From the NCBI GenBank assembly GCA_964632485.1, contig CAZWDO010000025.1, positions 3,526 to 28,225 of the forward strand: a stretch of 24,700 nt of DNA, read 5' to 3'. The translations under genes were made by a program, and so were the position numbers. The notes under the pieces were generated by a model, which made no database searches, was not told the DNA's origin, and saw only the letters and a program-made list of their open reading frames with translations. This DNA comes from CAZWDO01 sp964632485 [NCBI: uncultured bacterium] (GTDB taxonomy: Bacteria; JAGOEH01). Positions 7,664 to 15,870 of this stretch are shown piece after piece (positions within the stretch are counted from its first letter, which is position 1; each line of letters opens with the position of its first letter).

Positions 7664-8861
7664 AGTCTTAAAAGTCTTTATATTTTTACTTCCCTTGTTT
7701 TATTTATCATTAATACTTGCTAGCAGAATTCGGTATGGCGTGTTTTTTAATCTGTTTTTATACGTCGTAGTATATCTTTTTCACAAGCGGATAACTACAT
7801 ACGGTTTGTTCATAATGATACTGCTATTTTTGGGAATGCTAATAGTTGATATCTTGTATATTTCCTATTCGCTCCAATTTCCTAAAAAAAACTACTATTC
7901 TGATGGTACGGTTGATTATAAACCGTTGCAAAAATTAAGACAAACCGATTATGGTAATTTGATAGACGATTGTACAATAAGGTTTTCTAAACTCAGAATA
8001 ATCGATTATCAAATTGATGAATTAGGTTATCGAAATCCACCGGGTTCTTTCGAAAAATCTTTAATGATTGTTATTGGAGATTCGTATACATTAGGTTTGA
8101 TTAATTCTGATTCTTCATGGCCTGCTGTTTTAGAAAAAATAATTCATAAAGGAGTATATAATGGGGGAATTGCCAATTATGGCCCCCTTCAAACAATAAA
8201 AACTCTTGAAAAGCTATTAAAAATGAATATTCAGAATCCAGATAAAAAAAAATGTGTAATTTGGATGATCTATTCAGGCAACGATCTCATCGATAACTCA
8301 TTAGTTGAAAGTCAAGAGTTTCATCAGAGATTAAATAGGTTTTTTGATCATTGGTATTTATACTTTAATGAACGGCGACCGTTTTCTATCTGGCGACAAC
8401 TCTTTAGAAAAATTGATTTGCTACCCGCTAATATAAAAAAAAATATCAGGGTTTTAACAATTTTTTCGAATGACACTGTATTAGTCTTAGAAGATGAAAT
8501 TGCTCAGGCACACTTAACTGAAACCGAAGTTCTTCATCATCTTCATTATACTGACCTACAAGAATCAGTACTTAGGTTTAAAGAATTGACAGATTTTTAT
8601 GATATCCAACCACTTTTAGTATTGGCGCCATCAAAAGCGGATGTGTATTACGAGCTTTTAAATCTACCGGAATATTCAGGATTCCGTTGCATTATGAATG
8701 CTTTAGCGCAAAAATATGGGGTTCCGATTCTAGATTTGACGCAAATTTTTCGCATTCGCGCCAAATCAGAAGATCTTTATTATCGTGGGGACACCCATTG
8801 GAACGGAATTGGAAACAAGTTGGCTGCAATGGAGATTGCTGAGTTTTTATATGAAGAATAA
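7626..8861 (+). CDS. Membrane-anchored SGNH hydrolase/acyltransferase-like protein (AlgX/AlgJ-type)
   Basis: The protein is 411 residues long. The first 85 residues contain three hydrophobic helices, and the rest is soluble and probably periplasmic. The SGNH blocks are visible: 'VIGDSYTLG' near 150 carries the nucleophile serine of block I, 'GGIANYGPLQ' is like block II, 'YSGNDLIDN' near 220 is block III, and 'YRGDTHWNGIGNKLAA' near 390 holds the catalytic Asp-His pair. The DTHWN form is the one seen in alginate O-acetyltransferase-like proteins (AlgX/AlgJ) and related polysaccharide modifiers. It may therefore add or remove acyl groups on the glycan made by this cluster. No MBOAT partner (AlgI-like) lies in the window. 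It overlaps the previous gene by 38 bases and the next by 11, so all three are likely co-expressed. Confidence 0.78.
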   Translation: MMHIQNKNRLIVEVLKVFIFLLPLFYLSLILASRIRYGVFFNLFLYVVVYLFHKRITTYGLFIMILLFLGMLIVDILYISYSLQFPKKNYYSDGTVDYKPLQKLRQTDYGNLIDDCTIRFSKLRIIDYQIDELGYRNPPGSFEKSLMIVIGDSYTLGLINSDSSWPAVLEKIIHKGVYNGGIANYGPLQTIKTLEKLLKMNIQNPDKKKCVIWMIYSGNDLIDNSLVESQEFHQRLNRFFDHWYLYFNERRPFSIWRQLFRKIDLLPANIKKNIRVLTIFSNDTVLVLEDEIAQAHLTETEVLHHLHYTDLQESVLRFKELTDFYDIQPLLVLAPSKADVYYELLNLPEYSGFRCIMNALAQKYGVPILDLTQIFRIRAKSEDLYYRGDTHWNGIGNKLAAMEIAEFLYEE

Positions 8862-9999
8862 CATTTTAAGGCGCTTCTTGAATTCATTTAGAACTAATTA
8901 TCTGGAACAAAAAGACCAAATAGTGGGTAAGATATTGAATTCTCAACCATTCACTGGGCTGACGTCCGATTTTCCAAGGTATATTAATCTGGAATTGACT
9001 CGCCGTTGCAATCTGAACTGCGTCTATTGTGAAAGACCATCAACTATGGACGGGAATGGCGACATGGATTTTAGCTTGTTTCAACGGCTAATCGATGAAA
9101 TTGCCATTCATCCGGTAGATGGGATTTTCCTGAATTATTCCGGAGAGCCTCTGCTTTATCCACATTTAGAAGAAGCGCTCGAGTACTTAAAAATCAAAGA
9201 GATTACTCAATATGGATTTACGACCAACGGTATGATTTTTAATGAACGGGTGATGCGGAAAATTCTTTCGGAATCAAACGGAACCATCTCGTTCAGCCTG
9301 GATATTGATAGCAAGCGAATTGAAGAAATTCGGCGCGGTGCAAAAATGGATATCTTGTTTGGTAATATTCATAAAGTGATTGAGATGAAGCACCACATGA
9401 ATAGTCCGGTTAAGCTACGCGTTAATGCCGTTCTTTCAGATAGTACCATAAATATGATGATGCTGGAACGTTTTATTGAAAAGTGGATCGGATTGGTAGA
9501 TGCCGTGGTGGTAACTCTATGCGCAAATGATGCTCTGAGAATCGTTAATAAAGATAATGATTTTCTTCCGTTTCCCAAGCTCACCAATCGGATTCCATGC
9601 CTTGATCCCTTCATTTATACCGCAGTACTCTACAATGGTCAAACCAATCTTTGCTGCAATAATATAGCCTGTAAAAACCTCTACCCAGAACTATCCGTGG
9701 CGGACCGCTCTATTAAGGAAGTCTGGAATTCTCAAACCTACCGGGATATTCGGCAGGCAATGAACGATAGTGAGTATCATCGGTTACCGATTTGCCGTTA
9801 TTGTGATGTTTGGATTCGCCATTATCTGAATTTTTCAATGCGGTCTCTTCTATACACGGCCGTTTTTAACGGGTATGTGTTCCATTTGGAAAAACGGAGG
9901 CTTCATCAACTATCTCGTTTGTTGACATCAATACGATTGCGGAAACTCGGCGATATTCAATTATCCAGTGATAGTATTGATACTTATAATATAGGATAA
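8851..9999 (+). CDS. Radical SAM/SPASM domain protein (second in cluster)
   Basis: From the ATG at 8851 the protein has 382 residues. A longer frame from 8785 would overlap the SGNH gene by 77 bases and adds no conserved sequence. The cluster motif is C53-X3-C57-X2-C60 (RRCNLNCVYCERP), followed by 'LNYSGEPLLYPHLEEAL' and 'FTTNGMIF'. The C-terminal region holds a SPASM-like cysteine set, with 'PCLDPF', 'NLCCNNIACKN' and 'ICRYCDVW', spaced around 'SIKEVWNSQTYRDIRQAM'. The protein is clearly a different branch from the radical SAM protein at 2324-3313. A tail of about 65 residues follows the last cysteines. It lies between the SGNH protein and a transporter. Its substrate is unknown, and no short precursor-peptide gene is visible. 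Confidence 0.88.
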   Translation: MKNNILRRFLNSFRTNYLEQKDQIVGKILNSQPFTGLTSDFPRYINLELTRRCNLNCVYCERPSTMDGNGDMDFSLFQRLIDEIAIHPVDGIFLNYSGEPLLYPHLEEALEYLKIKEITQYGFTTNGMIFNERVMRKILSESNGTISFSLDIDSKRIEEIRRGAKMDILFGNIHKVIEMKHHMNSPVKLRVNAVLSDSTINMMMLERFIEKWIGLVDAVVVTLCANDALRIVNKDNDFLPFPKLTNRIPCLDPFIYTAVLYNGQTNLCCNNIACKNLYPELSVADRSIKEVWNSQTYRDIRQAMNDSEYHRLPICRYCDVWIRHYLNFSMRSLLYTAVFNGYVFHLEKRRLHQLSRLLTSIRLRKLGDIQLSSDSIDTYNIG

Positions 10000-10002
10000 T
10001 TC

Positions 10003-10914
10003 ATGTATCTTTCACGCCTGGTTACCTATATTCTGCTGGTTAGCGCCATGGTTTTTTGGGGCATGTCTTTTATCTGGGCAAAAATAGTATTTCAATCGTT
10101 TCACCCGTTTACGGTAATGGTTGGGCGGCTGTTGATATCATCATGCTTTTTAATTGTATGGGATTACTGGCAAACGCGGGAACTGAGCATCAAGTGGGAG
10201 TATTTAAAAATATTTGCATTGTTGGCGTTTTTTCAACCATTTTTATATTTTGTTGGTGAAAGCTATGGCTTATTTTATGTTTCTTCTACCGTTGCAGCGA
10301 TTATTATCGCCACTATTCCGGTCGTTACTCCTCTTTTTACCTATCTTTTTCTGAAGGAACGGCTGACAGTAATCGGATTGCTCGGTTTGCTTGTTTCCTT
10401 CATCGGTGTGCTGTTGGTCGTACTCAATAGTAATTCATCTCTGGTTATTTCCTTAAAAGGAATTTTATTTCTTATATTTGCGGTTTTGGCTTCAATCGCG
10501 TATGTGGTTGCTTTTAAAAAAATGAGCCATCGATATCGAGGAGTAACAATTTTAAAATATCAAAATTTACTTGGTACGTTATATTTTTTACCATTTGCAT
10601 ACTTTTTAGAACGAGATAGTTTTTTTTTAAGTAAAGTAACGTTCGATGTGCTAATTAATTTGCTATTATTAGCCGGTTTTGCTTCAACTTTGGCGTTCCT
10701 ATTTTTTAACAAAGCGATAAAAGATTTGGGAGTTAACAAAACAAACGCTTTTACAAACACAATTCCAATATTTACTGCTATATTTGCTTGGATTATTCTG
10801 GGTGAGCGAATCGACATGCAGACGATTGTCGGAGTTTTGATTGTGATTACCGGTGTCTTACTGGCGCAAGTAAAGAGCCCATTTTTTCTAAAAAATAAAA
10901 TCCACACAATTTAA
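10003..10914 (+). CDS. EamA family (DMT superfamily) transporter
   Basis: The protein is 303 residues long with ten hydrophobic segments arranged as two EamA repeats of five. The first starts at 'LLVSAMVFWGMSFIWAKIVFQSFHPFT' and closes with 'PVVTPLFTYLFLKERLTVIGLLGLLVSFIGVLLVV'. The second mirrors it, ending 'IPIFTAIFAWIILGERIDMQTIVGVLIVITGVLLA'. The LKER and LGER glutamate-arginine pairs before the final helix of each repeat are family signatures. The DMT group exports small metabolites or amino acids, but the substrate cannot be inferred. The ATG at 10003 has an AGGAT sequence about 6 bases upstream and follows the radical SAM stop by 3 bases, so it is probably in the same transcript. Export of a product of the radical SAM enzyme is only a possibility. 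Confidence 0.88.
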   Translation: MYLSRLVTYILLVSAMVFWGMSFIWAKIVFQSFHPFTVMVGRLLISSCFLIVWDYWQTRELSIKWEYLKIFALLAFFQPFLYFVGESYGLFYVSSTVAAIIIATIPVVTPLFTYLFLKERLTVIGLLGLLVSFIGVLLVVLNSNSSLVISLKGILFLIFAVLASIAYVVAFKKMSHRYRGVTILKYQNLLGTLYFLPFAYFLERDSFFLSKVTFDVLINLLLLAGFASTLAFLFFNKAIKDLGVNKTNAFTNTIPIFTAIFAWIILGERIDMQTIVGVLIVITGVLLAQVKSPFFLKNKIHTI

Positions 10915-11023
10915 AGATGTTTAAACAATTGATTTTTAAACTAAAATTACAGTGTTTTTGCATATTTGTAGTAGCTTCAGTTGCAGATTGTTTTTGGAAC
11001 TATATTAAAATTTTTGGATTTAA

Positions 11024-13243
11024 ATGAGAATGAAAAATTTTATTTCACGTTATAAGTACCTTCTATTGACTTTTTTTTTCATGGTTTTTTACTGGATTGC
11101 GGAAGCGGCGTTTGATACTATATTTCATAATGAGTACATATTTTTATATCGCATTTTCTTTTTGGATATGATGGAATTATGGATGAGATTAACAACAGAA
11201 ATTATTATTTTATCATTTGGCATTACAATTTATTTTTTTTCTCGAAAACAAAAAAAACAGGAACAGCAAATTATAAGTTTGGCTCGTTTTCCTGATGAAA
11301 ATCCTAATCCTGTATTTAGGATAGGACTAAGAAATGAATTAATATACGCCAATAAACCAGCGATAGAATTAATTAAAGCAATACCTGCTTCACTCTATAA
11401 ATCAATCATTCAGGTCGATAATATACAAGAGCGATTTATTGAATTGAAATTAAAAAATCAATATTGGCTGTTTCAAATCCAGTTTATCAAGGAAATGGAA
11501 TATACAAATATTTATGGCATTGATATTACAGAAAAGAAGCAGTTGGAATTTTACTGGACTTTGCTTGAACAGGTTTTTAATAATACGATAGAAGGGATCA
11601 TGATTACAGACAATAAGCGCCAGATTATCCATATTAATAGCGCTTTTACATCAATTACTGGATATAGCGCATTAGAGATTGTTGGAAAAAGCCCATCAAT
11701 CATGAAATCCGGCAAGCATGATGCTTTGTTTTATCAGGAAATGAATAGACAATTGTTGGAAAAGGGGTTTTGGCAGGGAGAAATATGGGATAAGCGCAAA
11801 AACGGTGAAATTTATCCAAAATGGTTGTCATTGAGCACAGTTCGCGATTCAGACAAAAATATTCAAAATTTTATTGGTATTTTTTCCGATATTAGTTCGG
11901 TAAAAGTGACTGAGGACTATTTTGATTATCTGGCTTTTCATGATACTTTGACCGGACTCCCCAATCGATTGCTTTTCAATGAACGTGTTCATTATGCGAT
12001 TTTGGATAATCGGGGGGAATCATCCAAGTTAGCGATTATGATGCTTGATTTGGATCGGTTTAAAAAAATCAACGATAGTCTTGGCCATAGCCTGGGAGAT
12101 TCTTTGATTATCGAAGTTTCCCAACGTCTGAGCGCTATTTTGCCGGAATCAGCGACTTTAGCGCGGTTAGGGGGCGACGAATTTGCTCTGGTGATACCGG
12201 GAGTTGAAAGTGAGGCCGCGCTTATTGCGTTAACTCAAAATATTCTTAATGTTCTATCCAGTCCATTTCAAATTGGTGAGCAGAGGTTGTACATAACATT
12301 AAGTATCGGTATTGCCCTGCATCCAAACCATGGCAAGGATATTGAAAGTTTATTAAAAAATGCGGATGCCGCCTTATTTTTGGCAAAAGAAAATGGTAGA
12401 AATCGATTTGAAGTTTATTCTCCCGTTATTAATGAACGATCTTTTACCATACTTCAACGGGAAACTGAATTTAATCAGGCATTGGTGAGAGACGAGATTG
12501 TTGTTTTTTATCAGCCTAAAATAGATATTCATCGATTTGCCTTAGCCGGAATGGAGGCTTTGGTTCGGTGGGTTGATTTTGAGGGGAAAATTATTCCTCC
12601 CTATGAGTTTATTTCTATTGCTGAGGAAACGGGATTGATTATCCCAATGGGTGAAAGAGTGTTGAAATTATCTTGCAATGACATGCAGGAATGGAGAAAA
12701 AGCCGGCCGGGTGTAAATCTAAAGGTTTCGGTCAACCTTTCTGCCCGGCAATTTTCCGATAAGTTTATGGTTGAAAAAATCGCTCGTGCTTTAGATCAAA
12801 GCGGACTTGAAGCGGAGTATCTTGATGTTGAAATAACAGAAAGCGCTGTTATGATCGATTTGGAAAAATCGATTGATACCATGAATCAGCTTAAAAACAT
12901 GGGCATCTCCATTTCATTGGATGATTTTGGCACTGGTTATTCTTCATTAAATTATCTCCGACGTTTCCCAATAGATTTTTTAAAAATCGATCAGAGTTTT
13001 GTTCGGGATTTGGAATTGTTTCCTCAGGTCGCATCTATTATTCGCGCTATAATCCAGATGTCCCATGCTTTAAATATTCAGGTAGTTGCCGAAGGCGTAG
13101 AAAACAATGTTCAGGCTCGTTTTTTACAGAACCAGGGATGCGATTACATCCAGGGCTATTATTTTAGCAGACCTGTTCCCAAAAATGAGTTTGAACGGTT
13201 GATCGATAATCGATCCTGGCTGCTGGAGAAAATCTGGTCATGA
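11024..13243 (+). CDS. PAS-PAS-GGDEF-EAL c-di-GMP signalling protein
   Basis: The protein is 739 residues long. Two hydrophobic helices at about 12-32 and 54-72 anchor it to the inner membrane. A first PAS-like domain (about 85-170) and a second, clearer PAS (about 180-290, 'VFNNTIEGIMITDNKRQIIHIN') lead into a GGDEF domain with an intact GGDEF motif. An EAL domain of about 250 residues ends the protein. EAL catalytic residues look complete: MEALVRW, the asparagine in SVNLSARQF, EITES, LDDFGTG, the lysine in FLKIDQSF, VAEGVEN and QGYYF. The RxxD product-inhibition site expected five residues before GGDEF is absent. Both synthesis and hydrolysis of c-di-GMP are therefore chemically possible. 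PAS input may decide the balance. The stop codon overlaps the mntP start as ATGA. Composition is intermediate between the AT-rich glycan genes and the right end. Confidence 0.93.
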   Translation: MRMKNFISRYKYLLLTFFFMVFYWIAEAAFDTIFHNEYIFLYRIFFLDMMELWMRLTTEIIILSFGITIYFFSRKQKKQEQQIISLARFPDENPNPVFRIGLRNELIYANKPAIELIKAIPASLYKSIIQVDNIQERFIELKLKNQYWLFQIQFIKEMEYTNIYGIDITEKKQLEFYWTLLEQVFNNTIEGIMITDNKRQIIHINSAFTSITGYSALEIVGKSPSIMKSGKHDALFYQEMNRQLLEKGFWQGEIWDKRKNGEIYPKWLSLSTVRDSDKNIQNFIGIFSDISSVKVTEDYFDYLAFHDTLTGLPNRLLFNERVHYAILDNRGESSKLAIMMLDLDRFKKINDSLGHSLGDSLIIEVSQRLSAILPESATLARLGGDEFALVIPGVESEAALIALTQNILNVLSSPFQIGEQRLYITLSIGIALHPNHGKDIESLLKNADAALFLAKENGRNRFEVYSPVINERSFTILQRETEFNQALVRDEIVVFYQPKIDIHRFALAGMEALVRWVDFEGKIIPPYEFISIAEETGLIIPMGERVLKLSCNDMQEWRKSRPGVNLKVSVNLSARQFSDKFMVEKIARALDQSGLEAEYLDVEITESAVMIDLEKSIDTMNQLKNMGISISLDDFGTGYSSLNYLRRFPIDFLKIDQSFVRDLELFPQVASIIRAIIQMSHALNIQVVAEGVENNVQARFLQNQGCDYIQGYYFSRPVPKNEFERLIDNRSWLLEKIWS

Positions 13244-13788
13244 TCTGGTTAATTGCGCTGGGACTGGCAATGGATGCGTTTGCTGTGGCGATCGCCTGCG
13301 GTATTACGATTCAATGCCTTCAATTGCGTCATGCGCTCCGTATAGCAGGGTCTTTTGGAGCATTTCAGGCGGGTATGCCGATCCTTGGATGGTGGAGTGG
13401 CGCGTATATTCAAGGCTGGATTGAACCTGTGGATCATTGGATCGCGTTTTCAGTATTGTCATTTTTAGGTATTAAGATGATTCGGGAAGCTCGACGTCCC
13501 CTGACCTGTGAGTCCCCTCAAAATCCCCTCCAATGGCGCGTATTACTTGGACTCTCAGTTGCCACCAGCCTGGATGCCCTGGCTGTTGGCTTCAGCCTTT
13601 CCTGTGTCGGTGTTACAATTTGGAAGCCGGCAATAATAATCGGGATGGTGACTTTTTTTGTTTCGTTTGCAGGAACATGGATTGGCGATTCAGTAGGGCA
13701 TTTTTTTGAGACCCGGATCGAAATTGCCGGGGGAATTGTTCTAATTGCTATCGGGTTAAAAATTTTAATTGATCATTTGTTAGGCTAA
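13240..13788 (+). CDS. mntP: Manganese efflux pump MntP
   Basis: The protein is 182 residues long, the usual length for the family, with six hydrophobic helices in two related halves. The halves open with 'GLAMDAFAVAIACG' (D12) and 'ATSLDALAVGFSLSCVG', each placing an aspartate inside a membrane helix as in characterised MntP proteins. MntP exports Mn(II) across the inner membrane and protects against manganese excess. In many bacteria mntP is preceded by a yybP-ykoY riboswitch or MntR site. Here there is no room for one, because the start codon overlaps the stop of the GGDEF-EAL gene. A GGAG lies about 12 bases upstream, inside that gene. Expression must therefore follow the upstream gene or an internal promoter I cannot identify. 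Confidence 0.92.
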   Translation: MIWLIALGLAMDAFAVAIACGITIQCLQLRHALRIAGSFGAFQAGMPILGWWSGAYIQGWIEPVDHWIAFSVLSFLGIKMIREARRPLTCESPQNPLQWRVLLGLSVATSLDALAVGFSLSCVGVTIWKPAIIIGMVTFFVSFAGTWIGDSVGHFFETRIEIAGGIVLIAIGLKILIDHLLG

Positions 13789-15018
13789 TTGGTTGATACA
13801 ATATTTAATAGTGGACAAACTGGTTTGGATTTAAAAAATTATATATTATTGGCATGTGAAACCTATCCCGATGAAAATGGCGGTGTGCATCGTTATGTCT
13901 TCGAAAGCGCAAAATTTCTGGCTAAACTGGGTCATCGGGTAACAATTATTGCCGGCGCCAAATCAAAATTTCAAAAATTGAAGGTTGTTGATCATGTCGC
14001 CATTCAAAGGTTTATACTACCTAAGACGCGTTTTGTATTTCTGCACCATTTTATTCAAATTGTAGCAGCAATAATTATTCTAAATCGTGTGAAAAACTGT
14101 GATTGCTTGTGGATTCATAATCCGCTTTTTATGATATCTGCTCGATGTTCCCGGCATCGTCATCGAAAAATTGTCTACTTTTTCCATGCCCCGATAGCGG
14201 AAGAGTTCGCGCTGGATGCCCACTATTTCCGCTATCAATTCAGTTTTAAGCAATCTATTAAACATGAGTATATAAAGTTATGGATTTCTTTTAATTGCTG
14301 GGCTGAAAAACTTGTTGTAACTAAAGCGGATGCTATTGTATGTCTATCGAATTTTATGAAATCGAAGCTGTTGGAATATTATCCATTCACAAAGGAAATA
14401 TCAGTCATTCCTGCTGGAATTGATCTGGATAAATTTCAGTATCATGATATGCTTGCCAGTCGGAATCGGTTGAATTTACCGCTTAATCGGCCTATCCTTC
14501 TGACGGTCCGCCGTTTGGTAAGCCGGATGGGTCTTTTGGAATTGATCGAATCCATGGTGCAAATTGATGCAATATTATTAATTGGCGGGGCGGGTCCTTT
14601 ATTGCCCCCAATGAAGTCATTAATAGATAAATTGAATCTTAAGCATAAAGTTTTTTTGTTGGGAAGCATTTCTGATAAAAGCTTGCCTTATTACTATTCG
14701 GCGGCAAATTTTTTCGTTTTGCCTACGCTTGCTTTAGAGGGATTTGGCATTGTAACCATTGAAGCTATGGCGTGTGGGTTACCTGTTATTGGCACTATCG
14801 CAGGCGCTATTCCGGAAGTGATCGCTCCGTTTAATACTGATTTTCTAATTCCTAGTACCACTCCCGATATGATAGCTCAAACGATTAATAAAATTCTTTC
14901 AAATAGATTATATGGCAGCCAACAATTTCGTGAAAGTTGCCGCGCCTACACTAAGAGTAACTTTAGCTGGAATACTCTAATTTATAAATTAATCGCGCAA
15001 TCTGAAGCAAACGGATAA
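13789..15018 (+). CDS. GT4 family glycosyltransferase
   Basis: The protein is up to 409 residues long with a GT-B fold. The N-terminal half has 'CETYPDENGGVHRYVFESAKFLAKLGHRVTII', the usual glycine-rich acceptor-side loop. The C-terminal half has 'PAGIDLDKF', 'LLTVRRLVSRMGLLELIE' (in place of the usual GRL..KG), 'LIGGAGPL' and the EX7E motif E-GFGIVTI-E followed by AMACGLPVIG. It should transfer a hexose or related sugar from a nucleotide donor onto a lipid-linked glycan. There is no ATG before the conserved domain. The frame opens with TTG directly after the mntP stop codon (TAA then TTG), and a second TTG at 13825 is an alternative. Neither has a Shine-Dalgarno sequence, so reinitiation after mntP is likely. 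It resembles the partial glycosyltransferase at the window start in family only. Confidence 0.88.
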   Translation: MVDTIFNSGQTGLDLKNYILLACETYPDENGGVHRYVFESAKFLAKLGHRVTIIAGAKSKFQKLKVVDHVAIQRFILPKTRFVFLHHFIQIVAAIIILNRVKNCDCLWIHNPLFMISARCSRHRHRKIVYFFHAPIAEEFALDAHYFRYQFSFKQSIKHEYIKLWISFNCWAEKLVVTKADAIVCLSNFMKSKLLEYYPFTKEISVIPAGIDLDKFQYHDMLASRNRLNLPLNRPILLTVRRLVSRMGLLELIESMVQIDAILLIGGAGPLLPPMKSLIDKLNLKHKVFLLGSISDKSLPYYYSAANFFVLPTLALEGFGIVTIEAMACGLPVIGTIAGAIPEVIAPFNTDFLIPSTTPDMIAQTINKILSNRLYGSQQFRESCRAYTKSNFSWNTLIYKLIAQSEANG

Positions 15019-15022
15019 CCGA

Positions 15023-15772
15023 TTGGGTTGGTTTCATTTTATATTTTCAGGTATCTTCGCTCCTACCTATTTGCAGACTCATTACCGTGAAAAATGTCTG
15101 AAATCATTTATTCAAGATGTTCACGGAATGGTTTTAGATGTTGGTTGCGGAGCTCAGATCAATAAAAAGCGATTTTGTATTCACGATTTGGAATATATAG
15201 CGCTGGATTATGAACAAATCCTCCAGCAAGTGGATTCACAGGGTAGGGGGGGTAAACCGGGTAGTATTAAACGGCCCAATATTAATGCGACGGCGATTCA
15301 TCTTCCTTGTAAAAAGGAATCAATCGATACGATTATCTGCACTGATGTGCTGGAGCACTTATCTGATCCTTTTATCGCTTTGCTGGAATTCGCTCAAGCG
15401 CTTAAACCTGGCGGAAATCTATTGATATCTGTACCTTTTTTATTAGGGGAACATCAAGTTCCCTATGATTATTTCAGGTTTACGCGGTTTGGACTAATTT
15501 CTTTATTTGAAAAAAGTCATTTAATGCTTACCGAACTCTTGCCTTACCAGAATAATGGAGTTTCTCTTTTATTGATGATTACTTCGTTTGTTTTTTATGA
15601 TTGTCTGATCCCATTAAAAAAAATCCACCCAATTATATTTGTAATACTGTATGGGTTTACTATCCCGATTAATATTATGTTTAATCTTTTGGGGGTATTA
15701 TGTTCAAAAATTCCATTCGCTACATCGAATACGTTAGGATTTGTCTTACGCGCGCGAAAAGAAAAAAAATGA
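15023..15772 (+). CDS. Class I SAM-dependent methyltransferase (Methyltransf_11-like)
   Basis: The protein is 249 residues long. Motif I is VLDVGCG at about 37-43, with a serviceable acidic residue in 'ALDYEQ' at about 60. 'ATAIHLPCKKESIDTIICTDVLEHLSDPF' supplies motifs II and III, and 'LKPGGNLLISVPFLLGEHQVPYDYFRFT' completes the domain. The form with HQVPYDYFRFT is frequent in polysaccharide loci. The last 60 residues contain two hydrophobic helices, so the enzyme may sit at the membrane. The gene begins with TTG four bases after the glycosyltransferase stop and has no ribosome binding site that I can see. The first ATG-coded methionine is inside motif I, so a TTG start is needed. It probably adds a methyl group to a sugar of the glycan, inferred from context. 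Confidence 0.85.
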   Translation: MGWFHFIFSGIFAPTYLQTHYREKCLKSFIQDVHGMVLDVGCGAQINKKRFCIHDLEYIALDYEQILQQVDSQGRGGKPGSIKRPNINATAIHLPCKKESIDTIICTDVLEHLSDPFIALLEFAQALKPGGNLLISVPFLLGEHQVPYDYFRFTRFGLISLFEKSHLMLTELLPYQNNGVSLLLMITSFVFYDCLIPLKKIHPIIFVILYGFTIPINIMFNLLGVLCSKIPFATSNTLGFVLRARKEKK

Positions 15773-15870
15773 ATTTATGATGGCAATCCTACATTATAAA
15801 AAACAATCCTCTGATAACTCGCAGCGCATTATTTACATTTTAGAAACTCATTTTTAGAAAGGGTATAGGT

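Noticed and set aside
8785-8850. Longer N-terminus (22 extra residues) for the second radical SAM protein
   Set aside because: The extra part is translated from the conserved end of the SGNH gene in another frame. ATG 8851 gives the usual 11-base coupling overlap.
10919-10941. GTTTAAA/TTTAAAC inverted repeat after the EamA gene
   Set aside because: All but one base pair of the stem is A-T, and it is not followed by a T tract. Such repeats are expected by chance in this composition.
15777-15857. 26-codon frame between two methyltransferase genes
   Set aside because: No ribosome binding site, no recognisable feature, and short enough to occur by chance in this AT-rich gap.
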